NCBI RefSeq assembly: GCF_003206045.1
Contig: NZ_PZJM01000002.1
Coordinates: 253,576-317,575, forward strand
Length of the DNA: 64,000 bases
Direction of reading: 5' to 3'
Source of the DNA: Salinicola lusitanus
Lineage (GTDB): Bacteria; Pseudomonadota; Gammaproteobacteria; Pseudomonadales; Halomonadaceae
This document shows, one piece after another, positions 9,669 to 21,373 of the stretch (position 1 is the stretch's first letter; every line of letters begins with the position of its first letter). The position numbers were made by a program, and so were the translations under genes. The notes below the pieces were generated by a model. That model made no database searches. It saw only the letters and a program-made list of their open reading frames with translations, and was not told the origin of the DNA.

Positions 9669-11135
9669 CTAGTGGCGCTCGATCATCGCGGTCAGGTCGT
9701 CGGCGACCATCGGCAGCGTCTCGCGCCAGGAGAGATACGGCGTCGACGCGGTACCGTTGACCAGCACGGCGAAGCTGCCCCAACGCCCGCTGTCGGTGCG
9801 GAAATAGCCAGCCACCGCGCGTACCGTCACCGGCTCGTTGAGCGTGCCCGTCTTGAGCATCACGTGGTCCTGGAAGGTCTGGCTGCCACGACGGATGAAA
9901 TGCATCGGCCCGTTGGCGGGTACCTGCATGCCGGCCACGAACGTGGGAAACAGCGAGGCATTGCCATACATCGCGCCAAGCAGCGAGTTGACGCTCTGCG
10001 CCGACACCCGGTTTTCCGGCGTCAGCCCGCTACCGCTGCGCAGTATCGCCGCACCGTGTCCCGGCAGGCTGGTGGCGAAACGCTCGAGCTCCCGCCCGGC
10101 GTCCGGCAGATTCTGCTGAGTGCCGGAGGTCAGATCCAGGGCTAGGGTGTCGGCCATGAAATTGTTCGAGTAGTTGAGCGTGCGCAGCAGCAGCTCCTGC
10201 AGCGGCTTGCCCTCGACGGCGGCCAACTCCTTGGCGATCGACGGCGGAGCCTGCCGACTCACGGCGTAGCCGCCGCCGACCGGCACCCCCGCCTGGCGCA
10301 GCAGTGACAGCAGCGTCTGCCCGGTCTGGTCCGCCGGATCCGAGCTCGCCTTGTAGATGGGGCGGGGATAGGTCCCGGCGGGAATCTGCCCGCTGACCTT
10401 GAGCGTGTCCCCCTGGCTGTCGGTCACCCGCTTGGCGTAGAGGTCGGCGGAGCCGCCCGCGGCGACCGTGGTCACGTCGTTCTGGATTCGCAGGGTCGGC
10501 GCCACCGTGTCGCAGCTGGTGATCCGTGCCGGCTGGCCGACCACCCCCGGCATCACCGTGGCGCACCAGCTGCCATAGTTGACCGCCGCGGAAGAGAGCA
10601 GCGAGGCGTAGGCGTTGGTGCCCTCCGTCTGCGTCTTGCAGCGATCGCTGGTCTGGCAGGTCACCGGGCCGAAGCGCCACTGGCTGATCACCAGTTGCCC
10701 GTCGACGCTGGAGACCCCGAGCTCCCGCAGCTTCTGGATCAGCCGCCAGAGCTCTTCCGACGTCAGCGCCGGGTCGCCGCCGCCCTCGAGCACCAGGTCG
10801 CCGTGCAGGACGCCGTTGCCATCGAGCGTTCCGGTAGAGACGAAGCGGGTGGTGAACCGGTGCTGCGGTCCCCAGCGATCCAGGGCGGCGGCGGCGGTGT
10901 AGAGCTTGGTGACGGATGCCGGCGACAGCGGTTGCGAGGGATTGAGGGCGCCCAGCACCTCCCCGCTATCCAATAACCGCGCCTGGGCGCTGATCACGAA
11001 ACCCTTGTCGGCGAGCCGGGCGACATGATCGAACCCGGCTGCCTGGACGACGACAGAGACCACCGATAGTGACAACGCACCGAGAAACAGAGAACTCCGA
11101 CCTAGCCACTGCCGCATAATGGATGCTCGCTTCAA
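9669..11135 (-). CDS. dacB: D-alanyl-D-alanine carboxypeptidase/endopeptidase (PBP4)
   Basis: Periplasmic low-molecular-mass penicillin-binding protein of 488 residues, peptidase family S13. It trims and cleaves peptidoglycan cross-links. The active-site triad is visible: SVTK at residues 74-77, SNN in LNYSNNFMAD, and KTG in MLKTGTLNEP. A signal peptide ends in VVVQAAG near residue 33. The large insertion between SxxK and SxN is normal for this family. An alternative ATG at 11117 (MRQWLGRS) gives a more typical signal peptide length. Confidence 0.92.
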   Translation of the reverse strand: MKRASIMRQWLGRSSLFLGALSLSVVSVVVQAAGFDHVARLADKGFVISAQARLLDSGEVLGALNPSQPLSPASVTKLYTAAAALDRWGPQHRFTTRFVSTGTLDGNGVLHGDLVLEGGGDPALTSEELWRLIQKLRELGVSSVDGQLVISQWRFGPVTCQTSDRCKTQTEGTNAYASLLSSAAVNYGSWCATVMPGVVGQPARITSCDTVAPTLRIQNDVTTVAAGGSADLYAKRVTDSQGDTLKVSGQIPAGTYPRPIYKASSDPADQTGQTLLSLLRQAGVPVGGGYAVSRQAPPSIAKELAAVEGKPLQELLLRTLNYSNNFMADTLALDLTSGTQQNLPDAGRELERFATSLPGHGAAILRSGSGLTPENRVSAQSVNSLLGAMYGNASLFPTFVAGMQVPANGPMHFIRRGSQTFQDHVMLKTGTLNEPVTVRAVAGYFRTDSGRWGSFAVLVNGTASTPYLSWRETLPMVADDLTAMIERH

Positions 11136-11257
11136 AGAAAAATGAGGGCCAATCTGGTCCAGAGCGTACCAATTAACGCCCCTCGGAGGCGATGCCTGGT
11201 GTCATGTCAAAGTACCAAAAGACGAAAGCGCTGAAAGAGAGGAGGCACCACCGCACG

Positions 11258-11587
11258 TCAGTGCGACGACAGCCGCGAAAAAACCTGGATGACGACGACG
11301 CCGGCGATGATCAGCCCCATGCCCAGGTAGGCGGGCAGGTCCGGTTTCTCGCCGTAGAATACGATACCGATCAGCGTCACCAGCACGATACCGAGGCCGG
11401 CCCAGATCGCGTAGGTGATGCCCACGGGCAGCGACTTCAGCACCAGCGACAGCGCATAGAACGAGAAGCCGTAGCCCACGACCACCACGAGGCTGGGCAG
11501 CCAGCGTGTGAAACCGGCCGAGGCTTTCAGCGAACTGGTTGCCACGACTTCGGCGACGATCGCCAGGGCGAGGAGCAGATAACTCAT
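11258..11587 (-). CDS. SMR-family multidrug efflux protein (EmrE/QacE-like)
   Basis: 109 residues, four transmembrane helices. The essential membrane Glu is in AIVAEVVATSSLKAS, and the YAIWAGLGIVLVTLIG block matches the EmrE helix-3 signature. It should act as a dimer that exchanges cationic antiseptics or polyamines for protons; the ATSSLK motif is of the EmrE/QacE rather than the SugE/Gdx type. Its ATG overlaps the TGA of the methyltransferase gene upstream (ATGA at 11584-11587), so the two are co-translated. Confidence 0.9.
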   Translation of the reverse strand: MSYLLLALAIVAEVVATSSLKASAGFTRWLPSLVVVVGYGFSFYALSLVLKSLPVGITYAIWAGLGIVLVTLIGIVFYGEKPDLPAYLGMGLIIAGVVVIQVFSRLSSH

Positions 11588-12273
11588 CGGGCGGGCTCTC
11601 CGTTGGGTAGCGAAGCGGCGAGATCGACGCGATAGCGCCACAGCGTCTGGCCGCTCTCGCAATATTTTCGCTCGAATGGCGTCATGAACGTGACGCCGGG
11701 AGTGAAGGGAGCGATCTCGCCCTCGACCCCGAGCAGCGCCTCGACCCCGAGGGCGAACTCCTCGACATAGATGGCCCAGTTGGAGCGCAGCTCCAGCACC
11801 CCACCGAGCGCGAGCAGCGAGGGAAAGACCGGATGGCCATGCCAGCGCTTCTTGAGTTGCGTGCTCTTGGGGTAGGGGTTCGGGTAGAGCAGGTAGTGCC
11901 GCGCCGGCCGCCACCCGGCGGCGAGCGCCAGGCGCCAGAAATCGACCAGATCGGCACGCACCAGTCGCGCATTGTCCGGCAAGGCACCGTGATCTCGCGA
12001 CAGCCGCAGCTCGCTGCGGTCCACGCCGATCACGGCATGATCGGGATGACGTTCGGCGAGCCGGCGCGTGGAGAGCCCCACGCCACAGCCGGCGTCGAGG
12101 ATCAGCGGCCGGCACTGCGCCTCCAGCCATCGAGCCGCTTCCACGAAGGCCAGCCGCGTATGCTCGGCCGGCGGGCGTTGCCACTCGCTATCGCGAGCAC
12201 GCTGGACGCGGCGCATCAAATCCTGGTGCGGCCCCTGCTGACTTGAGACGATGGCGCGCGATGAGGCTTGCAT
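11584..12273 (-). CDS. TrmB-like class I SAM methyltransferase (divergent)
   Basis: 229 residues. The SAM site is LILDAGCGVGLSTRRLAE near residue 60, followed by VIGVDRSELRLSR and the YPNPYPKSTQLKKRWHGHP block. The last block corresponds to the PDPWxKxRHxKRR region of tRNA (guanine-46-N7) methyltransferase. The DAGCG motif and PNPYPK differ from canonical TrmB, so this is a divergent branch and the tRNA substrate is an inference. ATG 12273 was chosen because residues upstream are unconserved. It is the first gene of a two-gene unit with the SMR pump. Confidence 0.72.
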   Translation of the reverse strand: MQASSRAIVSSQQGPHQDLMRRVQRARDSEWQRPPAEHTRLAFVEAARWLEAQCRPLILDAGCGVGLSTRRLAERHPDHAVIGVDRSELRLSRDHGALPDNARLVRADLVDFWRLALAAGWRPARHYLLYPNPYPKSTQLKKRWHGHPVFPSLLALGGVLELRSNWAIYVEEFALGVEALLGVEGEIAPFTPGVTFMTPFERKYCESGQTLWRYRVDLAASLPNGEPAR

Positions 12274-12597
12274 GAGAACACCGATGATAAAGCTGCGACA
12301 GGCCGGGTATTCTAGCAGCCGGCTGCCCGACCCATGCATCCGGAACGCACGATAGCTTACCTGGCGTGGCATGACGGCGCGCGCGCGCAGGTGTATCATC
12401 CCTGCCCACATTCAGCCAATCCTGGCAATACGGCCTTCGATGGCATGTACGATCACTGTTTTCCCTGTTCGCTCGGGGGCTTTTCTCCACCGGTCTGGAC
12501 CGAAAGCTGAGTCCCCGGCGGGAATATCCTTTCATCGCAGTCGATCCATCCCCATGTCATGGTCACCGATTGCCCCAATGTTCACGAGGGACGTGGC
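12274..12597. promoter_or_regulatory. Divergent intergenic region upstream of fabY and the TrmB-like gene
   Basis: About 320 bases between divergent starts; it must hold both promoters. The last bases before fabY contain GAGGG at 12586-12590, a good ribosome-binding site for the TTG at 12598. No strong palindrome or terminator was seen. Confidence 0.5.
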
Positions 12598-15354
<2,757 letters not shown>

Positions 15355-15435
15355 GCCCGCTCGTCCCGCTCCCGTGACCCGTGAATGAGCCCACCGCAAA
15401 TCCGGGTCGCGCCCGTTATCCGCGAAACGCCCACC

Positions 15436-15981
15436 ATGAAGATCAACGTCGTCGGCACCAGTGGCAGTGGCAAGAGCACGCTGGCGAGAAAACTCGCCAG
15501 CGTGCTCGACGTTCCGCATATCCAGCTCGACCAGCTTTACTGGCAAGCCGACTGGCAAGGCACTCCCGACGACGAGTTCTTCGCCCGTCTCCGCCAGGCC
15601 ATGGCGGCATCGCCGGACGGCTGGGTCATCGACGGCAACTTCGATCGCACACGTCATATCAAGTGGCCCGAAGCGGATATCGTCATCTGGCTCGACCTGG
15701 GCTTCTGGCGAGTACTGAGCCAATCCGTGCGCCGCGCCATCGAACGCATCGTCACCCGCGAGGAGCTCTGGCCCGGTACCGGCAACCGGGAAAGCTTTCG
15801 TCAGACCTTCCTCAGTCGCCGTTCGATCCTGCTCTGGTCGCTGGGGACCTGGCGTCAGAATCGCAGGCGCTATCTGGCCGCCATGATCGACCCGGCCTAC
15901 CGGCACATCCGCTTCATTCGCCTGACCCATCGCCACGAGCTGGCGACCTGCGTCTCCGCGCTGGTCCAGCGCAACCGCTGA
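15436..15981 (+). CDS. Small P-loop kinase (adenylate kinase-like, FlaR/topology-modulation type)
   Basis: 181 residues. A Walker A motif sits at the N-terminus (VVGTSGSGKST). IQLDQLYWQADWQGTPDDEF and GWVIDGNFDRT follow, a pattern typical of the so-called DNA topology modulation kinase group. Members resemble adenylate or shikimate kinases; the physiological substrate is not established. ATG 15436 starts right at the P-loop strand. The gene is downstream of yfhL by about 80 bases. Confidence 0.75.
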   Translation: MKINVVGTSGSGKSTLARKLASVLDVPHIQLDQLYWQADWQGTPDDEFFARLRQAMAASPDGWVIDGNFDRTRHIKWPEADIVIWLDLGFWRVLSQSVRRAIERIVTREELWPGTGNRESFRQTFLSRRSILLWSLGTWRQNRRRYLAAMIDPAYRHIRFIRLTHRHELATCVSALVQRNR

Positions 15982-16068
15982 AAACGCCGGCGCCGCGCCG
16001 ATTTCCGGGTCGGAGCGGTGCTGGCATTCTCGCATTCTCGCATTCACGGCATCGCGTTCGCGGTGCGG

Positions 16069-17487
16069 CTAGAACGTGTAGGTTGCGTAGAGCTCGAACA
16101 GCTGAGCGGTGTCGTCGTTGCCACCGAAGCGCTCCTCGGCCCCCTGCTGCGGGTCGGCGATGGCGTAGATACCCGACAACGAGAGACGCTCGGTGATCGA
16201 CCAGTCGGCATAGAGATTGAGTTCGTTGGCGAAGTCGCTATGGCTCGTACCCGCCGCTTCGGTGTCGTGATAGCGGAACCGGTAGCCGATCGCCCCGACC
16301 TCCAGATCGTCCCGCGGCGCCACCGAAAAGCGCAGCATGTCGACATCCAGATTGGCGTTGAACAGCATGTACTCGCCGACGATCTCACCCATGAACCAGT
16401 TGCCCCAGCCGCCGGCGAAGTCGTAGAACAGCGTGTCGTAGTCCTCGCCGAATTCGGCGTGGCGATAGGCGATCTGCGGCGTCCAGGGCGCCTCGGAGAA
16501 GTCGTAGGTCGCCTGTATATACCAGCCGTTGTCGTCGATGCCTTCATCGCTGTTCTTCTCGCGGACGATCTGGCCCCCCAGCGAGAAATCGGGCACGGCG
16601 GCGAACGGCTTGCCCTTGGCTCGCAGGTTGTAGACGTCCATGCCGTCGCGGCCGGCGATGTCGCTGTCGGAGACTCGCAGGTAGGCCGCGCCCACCTTGG
16701 CCCGATCGCCCCAGGTGTAGTCGACGTTGACGCCATTGGTGCTGGTTTCGTCATCCGGCCCGCCGCTGACGTACTGATCGGCCTCGAGGTGGAACAGGTC
16801 GCCGTGCCAGCCGTGACTCTCGATCGAGGCGACGGCGCTGTTCTTGAAGCCTTCGCTGGGGCCGATGTAGTAGCCCGCGTACTTGCCGGTATCGGTAAAG
16901 CCGTCTCCGACCAGAAAGCCGTCGCCGAATTCGAACTTCTGGCGTCCGGCCGAGAGCGTGATCGCGTCCTCGCCCAGCGTATCGGCCCACAGATCGCCGC
17001 TGCGCCATCCGAGGTAGGCGCGATCGAGGCGCGCATGCTCGGGATGTCCGGGTGTCGCGCCGGCCGCATCGCCGTAGGCGCTGCCGCGAGTCAGCGCGTA
17101 GCTGCCCTGAACACCGGTAAACCAGGTGCCACCGTCGGGGATATCCCACTCCGCCGTCAGCGCCGGCTGGCCTGCGGCTTCCATCCAGTCAGGGCTGGTC
17201 CCGGTGGGCGCGCCGCCATCGATACTGGACCCTGATCCGAAATTGACGTTATCGGTCGCGGCGCCGAAACCGTAGAGGGTCAGCCCGCCGTTGAGGCGAA
17301 GACGTCCATCGTCACTCTCGTAGAGCGAATGCGGGGCGCTCGGTGTGGCGATGCCGGCACCGAGATAGTCGATATCGGTGACGGCAGTGATGGCGTGGGC
17401 CTGGGAGGAGAACATTCCCCCCATCAGAAAGGCGCACGTGAGTGCACGACGACCGGGCAAGGCCGGCTGCTCGCTGCTTGGCGACAT
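16069..17487 (-). CDS. Outer-membrane beta-barrel protein, alginate-export-like
   Basis: 472 residues with a signal peptide (ALTCAFLMGG...SQAHA, cleavage near residue 32) and alternating amphipathic strands ending in LYATYTF. The terminal aromatic is the BAM insertion signal. Blocks such as RAYLGWRSGDLWADTL and LSAGRQKFEFGDGFLVGDGF resemble AlgE-type alginate export barrels found widely as uncharacterised porins. The substrate is unknown; no polysaccharide genes are nearby, so a general anion channel role is as likely. It is convergent with the kinase gene and divergent from the MATE gene. Confidence 0.78.
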   Translation of the reverse strand: MSPSSEQPALPGRRALTCAFLMGGMFSSQAHAITAVTDIDYLGAGIATPSAPHSLYESDDGRLRLNGGLTLYGFGAATDNVNFGSGSSIDGGAPTGTSPDWMEAAGQPALTAEWDIPDGGTWFTGVQGSYALTRGSAYGDAAGATPGHPEHARLDRAYLGWRSGDLWADTLGEDAITLSAGRQKFEFGDGFLVGDGFTDTGKYAGYYIGPSEGFKNSAVASIESHGWHGDLFHLEADQYVSGGPDDETSTNGVNVDYTWGDRAKVGAAYLRVSDSDIAGRDGMDVYNLRAKGKPFAAVPDFSLGGQIVREKNSDEGIDDNGWYIQATYDFSEAPWTPQIAYRHAEFGEDYDTLFYDFAGGWGNWFMGEIVGEYMLFNANLDVDMLRFSVAPRDDLEVGAIGYRFRYHDTEAAGTSHSDFANELNLYADWSITERLSLSGIYAIADPQQGAEERFGGNDDTAQLFELYATYTF

Positions 17488-17705
17488 GGTCAGGTTCCCT
17501 TGGCTCTCGGCTTTTGTTCAACCGTTGGCGATAGCGAATGCGGTCTCCGGGATCGGCCGGTCAGACGACGATGGCATTCGCGTGACATCGAGCTAAGCCT
17601 AGAAAATTTCGCCGACAGCGCAACTCGCGACCCGCACGGGGCCGAGTTGCGAGTATGCTGGCGGACGCCGCTGGCTGGATTTCGACGAACCGCAGGAAGC
17701 ACGAC

Positions 17706-19055
17706 TTGGCCTCTCAATATACGACCCGCCACATCTGGAAGCTGGCGTGGCCGATCATCCTCTCCAACATCACCGTCCCGCTGCTGGGGCTGGTGGACAC
17801 GGCCGTCGTTGGCCACCTCCCCGACTCGCGCTATCTGGCAGCAGTAACGCTCGGCGCCACGCTGTTCAGCTTCCTCTACTGGGGGTTCGGCTTTCTGCGA
17901 ATGGGCACCACCGGCCTGACCTCCCAGGCGGTGGGTCGCGAGAACGACAGCGACGTGCGTCTGCTGCTGGCGCAGTCGCTGGTCATGGCCGTCACGATCG
18001 GATTGATGCTGATCCTGCTGTCGCACCCGTTGATCGATTTCGGCCTGTGGCTGCTCGACGGCAGCGAGACGGCGATGCGGCTTGCCGCCGACTACGCGCA
18101 CATCCGGATCTACTCGGCCCCGGCGGTGCTGGCCAATTACGCCATCCTGGGCTGGTTCATCGGCCAGCAGAAGACGCGCATCACGCTGGCGATCCTGCTG
18201 CTCACCAATGGCGTCAATATCATCCTCGACCTGCTGTTCGTGGTCGGCTTCGGTCTGGCCAGCGACGGGGTGGCCTGGGCCTCGCTGATCGCCGACTACA
18301 GCGCGCTGGCCTTCGGCCTGTGGCGGGTCGCCGTTCACTGTCGGCAGTTGGGCGGATCGCTGTCGCGCCAAGCGCTGTGGGTGTGGGGCCACTACTCGGC
18401 GTTGATTCGCGTCAACCAGCACCTGTTCGTACGAACGCTGGGGCTGCTGTTCGCCCAGGCCTTCTTCACCGCCCAGGGGGCCAATTTCGGCGACACCGTC
18501 CTCGCTGCCAATGCCGTGCTGCTGCAGTTCATCATGCTTGTCTCGTTCGCCCTGGACGGCTTCGCCAACGCCGCCGAGGCGCTGACCGGACGCTCGGTGG
18601 GACGCCGAGACTGGAACGACTTCGGCGCCGCCGTCGGTGCCGCCGGCAAGCTGTCGCTGCTGGTGGCGGGCGGCTCGATGCTGCTGTTCGCGGTGGCCGG
18701 GAATGGGCTGATATCGCTGCTGACCGACCTGCCGGAGGTCCGCGCCACCGCTGCCGACTACCTGCCCTGGATGATCGCCATGCCGGCGCTGGCGGTATGG
18801 AGCTACCTGCTCGATGGCGTCTTCATCGGCGCGACCGAAAGTCGTGCGATGCGCGATACCGTATGGCTGGCCATCGCCTGCTATCTGCCGGTGTGGTGGC
18901 TGACCCAGGGCTACGGCAATCATGGCCTGTGGTTCGCGTTCCTGTTTTTCACCCTGGTGCGCTCGACCTCTCTCGGCCTCTGTTACCTGTACTACCGAAG
19001 GACGCGCTGGTCGCCGACCGCCGGCAGCGAAACTTCCCCGGAAACAAGTCGCTAG
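17706..19055 (+). CDS. MATE-family efflux transporter, DinF type
   Basis: 449-residue transporter with 12 helices. The start is LAWPIILSNITVPLLGLVDTAVVGHL, the DinF/NorM signature, and there is a matching second half. These proteins export organic cations or toxins against Na+ or H+. TTG 17706 is favoured: AGGA lies about eight bases upstream and the product begins just before the first helix. An ATG/GTG-type start at 17655 would add unconserved residues. There is no regulator next to it. Confidence 0.87.
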   Translation: MASQYTTRHIWKLAWPIILSNITVPLLGLVDTAVVGHLPDSRYLAAVTLGATLFSFLYWGFGFLRMGTTGLTSQAVGRENDSDVRLLLAQSLVMAVTIGLMLILLSHPLIDFGLWLLDGSETAMRLAADYAHIRIYSAPAVLANYAILGWFIGQQKTRITLAILLLTNGVNIILDLLFVVGFGLASDGVAWASLIADYSALAFGLWRVAVHCRQLGGSLSRQALWVWGHYSALIRVNQHLFVRTLGLLFAQAFFTAQGANFGDTVLAANAVLLQFIMLVSFALDGFANAAEALTGRSVGRRDWNDFGAAVGAAGKLSLLVAGGSMLLFAVAGNGLISLLTDLPEVRATAADYLPWMIAMPALAVWSYLLDGVFIGATESRAMRDTVWLAIACYLPVWWLTQGYGNHGLWFAFLFFTLVRSTSLGLCYLYYRRTRWSPTAGSETSPETSR

Positions 19056-19359
19056 ACCAAGGTTGACTAATGGAGAGTGCGGGGATGCGTTAGGCTCGCG
19101 CCAATCGAACGCTGCATGAATCGATGAGCAGGATGAAGTGGGCGGCACGCCGTCGCACAGAGCGCAGACTCGAAGCGAAGCGGAGATAACGTCCCAAGGA
19201 CGGCCTCGAAGGAGCGAGAAACCGCAGGTTCCGAGTCAACCGGAGCATATGGGTGATAGGCGAGGATTGCGCTCGGACTGGCACCGCGCAACGAAACCGA
19301 TTCGCCTGCTTGGCCATTGATGCAGTGTTTCCCTAACGTTCACCGACGAGATACCCCTC
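19056..19359. other. Intergenic region carrying repeat copy A
   Basis: About 300 bases with no gene. Most of it, from about 19140 to 19340, is one copy of a diverged interspersed repeat shared with 28800-28981 (see repeat entries). Short frames inside it are not conserved between the copies. Confidence 0.6.
19140..19340 (+). repeat. Diverged intergenic repeat, copy A
   Basis: Aligned by eye with 28800-28981 in the same orientation. Shared blocks in order are AGCGGAGAnAACGTC (19179), GCGGCCTCGAA-like (19201), CCGAGTC near-match, GGTGATAGGCGAGGA versus GGTGAGGAG, TTGCGCTCnG (19267), GGCACC (19280) and TGCnGTGTTTCCC (19322). Identity is clearly above chance but well below that of a recent duplication. 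Both copies lie between genes just after a transporter gene. Confidence 0.6.
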
Positions 19360-20673
19360 ATGCTGCAGCGCCTCTCCCGCCCGGCGGTCAAGCTGGTCGA
19401 GCGCTATCTGCCCGACCCTTACATCTTCGTACTGCTGCTGACGATCGTCGCCGCACTGGCGGCGATGCTGCTCGAACGACAATCGCCACTGGCGGTCATG
19501 CAGTACTGGGGCGACGGGTTCTGGGGACTGCTGTCGTTCTCGATGCAGATGCTGATGGTGCTGGTGACCGGGTTCATGCTCGCCAACTCGCCGCCGATCA
19601 AGCGCCTGCTGGACAGGCTCGCCGCCACCGCCCGAACGCCCGCTGGCGCGATCATTCTGGTGACCCTGGTATCACTCGCCGCGAGCTGGATCAACTGGGG
19701 CTTCGGGCTGGTCATCGGGGCGCTATTCGCCAAGGCGCTGGCACGACAGATAAGGGTCGATTACCGCCTGCTGATCGCCAGCGCCTACTCCGGTTTCGTG
19801 GTGTGGCACGGCGGCCTGGCCGGCTCGATCCCGCTGACCATCGCCACGCCGGGGCACTTCAGCGAGGCCCAGATCGGCATCATCCCCACCTCGCAGACGA
19901 TCGTCGCCGGCTACAACCTGGCCATCGTCGTGGCGCTGTTCGTCATCATGCCGTTGATCAATCGCTGGATGCTGCCACCGGAGAACGAGAGCGTCTTCGT
20001 CAGCCGTGACCAGCTCTCGGAACCGGAGGCCCCGGACGCCACTCGGGCCCAGCGACCCGCCGAGCGACTGGAGAACAGTACCCTGCTGTCGCTGCTGGTG
20101 GGCGTGCCGGGACTGCTCTACCTGATCCACTACTTCGTCTTTGCCGGCGGCGGGCTCAATCTCAACAGCGTCAACTTCCTGTTCCTGTCACTCGCCATCG
20201 TGTTCCATCGCACGCCGCGCAGCCTGCTTGCCAGCCTCAACGAGGCCATCAGGGGCGGCGCCGGGATCGTGATCCAGTTTCCGTTCTATGCCGGCATCAT
20301 GGGCATCATGATGCAGTCCGGTCTGGCGCAGTCGCTCTCGGAGATGTTCGTCGCCATCGCCACTGCCGATACGCTGCCGTTCTGGTCGTTCATCAGTGCC
20401 GGTATCGTCAACCTGTTCGTGCCCTCCGGTGGCGGCCAGTGGGCGGTTCAGGCGCCGGTCATGTTGCCCGCGGCCCAGGCGCTGGGTGCCGATGTCTCGC
20501 GCGTTGCCATGGGCGTGGCCTGGGGCGATGCCTGGACCAATCTGCTGCAGCCGTTCTGGGCCCTGCCGGTGCTCGCGATCGCCGGTCTCAAGGCCAAGGA
20601 CATCATGGGATTCTGCCTGATCCAGCTGGCGGTCACGGGGGTGGTGATCGGGCTGGGGCTGACCCTGATCTAG
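19360..20673 (+). CDS. atoE: Short-chain fatty acid transporter, AtoE family
   Basis: 437-residue permease with at least ten helices, matching the AtoE (TIGR00366-type) family that imports short-chain fatty acids such as acetoacetate and butyrate. Typical segments are YLPDPYIFVLLLT near residue 18, ASWINWGFGLVIGALFAK and GIVNLFVPSGGGQWAVQAP. The C-terminus has VAWGDAWTNLLQPFWALP. No atoDAB genes are in view, so the metabolised acid is not defined here. A hotdog acyl-CoA thioesterase follows on the same strand. Confidence 0.9.
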   Translation: MLQRLSRPAVKLVERYLPDPYIFVLLLTIVAALAAMLLERQSPLAVMQYWGDGFWGLLSFSMQMLMVLVTGFMLANSPPIKRLLDRLAATARTPAGAIILVTLVSLAASWINWGFGLVIGALFAKALARQIRVDYRLLIASAYSGFVVWHGGLAGSIPLTIATPGHFSEAQIGIIPTSQTIVAGYNLAIVVALFVIMPLINRWMLPPENESVFVSRDQLSEPEAPDATRAQRPAERLENSTLLSLLVGVPGLLYLIHYFVFAGGGLNLNSVNFLFLSLAIVFHRTPRSLLASLNEAIRGGAGIVIQFPFYAGIMGIMMQSGLAQSLSEMFVAIATADTLPFWSFISAGIVNLFVPSGGGQWAVQAPVMLPAAQALGADVSRVAMGVAWGDAWTNLLQPFWALPVLAIAGLKAKDIMGFCLIQLAVTGVVIGLGLTLI

Positions 20674-20795
20674 CTCGCCGCCCTCGCGCCCGAGAGCCGG
20701 CGCGAGGGAACCGGCGGGACGATCGATGGGCAGTCCGGGCCAAACGTGGTACATCTGGCGCATAACAACACGCACCAGACGACCCCGAGGATACC

Positions 20796-21314
20796 GTGAC
20801 GCCCGATGACCTGCCCCGACAGCACGAGCTGTCGATGACCGTACTCATGACCCCCGACATGGCCAACTTCAGTGGCAAGGTGCATGGCGGGGCGATTCTC
20901 AAGAAGCTCGACGAAGTCGCCTACGCCTGCGCCAGCCGCTATGCCGGCAGCTACGTGGTGACGCTTTCCGTCGACCAGGTCCTGTTCAAGCAGCCGATCC
21001 ACGTCGGCGAACTGGTGACCTTCCTGGCGATGATCAATCACGTCGGCCGCTCGTCGATGGAGGTCGGCATCAAGGTGCTGGCCGAATCGATTCAGGAACG
21101 GGTGATACGCCACACCAACAGCTGCTACCTGACCATGGTCGCCGTCGACCATGACGGCAATCCCGTCCCGGTACCGTCGCTGGAATTGAAGACCCCACTG
21201 CAGAAGCTACGCTTCGAGAAGGCGGCACTGCGCAAGAAGCTGCGCAAGCAGGAAGCCGAGGAAGAGCGCAACGCCATGGCCGAGCATCTCAAGGCCTATC
21301 CGGCCGGACAGTGA
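20796..21314 (+). CDS. Hotdog-fold acyl-CoA thioesterase (YciA/ACOT type)
   Basis: 172 residues, a single hotdog domain with FSGKVHGGAILKKLDEVAYACASRY, the acyl-CoA hydrolase signature, and SVDQVLFKQPIHVGELV. This group forms hexamers and hydrolyses a range of acyl-CoAs. The last 35 residues are Lys/Glu-rich and probably helical (LRKKLRKQEAEEERNAM). The start is GTG 20796. It lies about 120 bases after atoE; a role in handling acyl-CoA made from imported acids is inference. Confidence 0.87.
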   Translation: MTPDDLPRQHELSMTVLMTPDMANFSGKVHGGAILKKLDEVAYACASRYAGSYVVTLSVDQVLFKQPIHVGELVTFLAMINHVGRSSMEVGIKVLAESIQERVIRHTNSCYLTMVAVDHDGNPVPVPSLELKTPLQKLRFEKAALRKKLRKQEAEEERNAMAEHLKAYPAGQ

Positions 21315-21373
21315 CATTTCACCCTCCCGCGATATCGTCGCCGGCCTGAACGCCCGACGAACAAGGATGTTCG

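Noticed and set aside
17490..19148. 552-codon open frame on the minus strand
   Set aside because: It lies opposite the MATE transporter gene, which has clear family motifs. The minus-strand product is low-complexity, rich in Gln, Arg and Gly, as expected from a GC-rich antisense frame.
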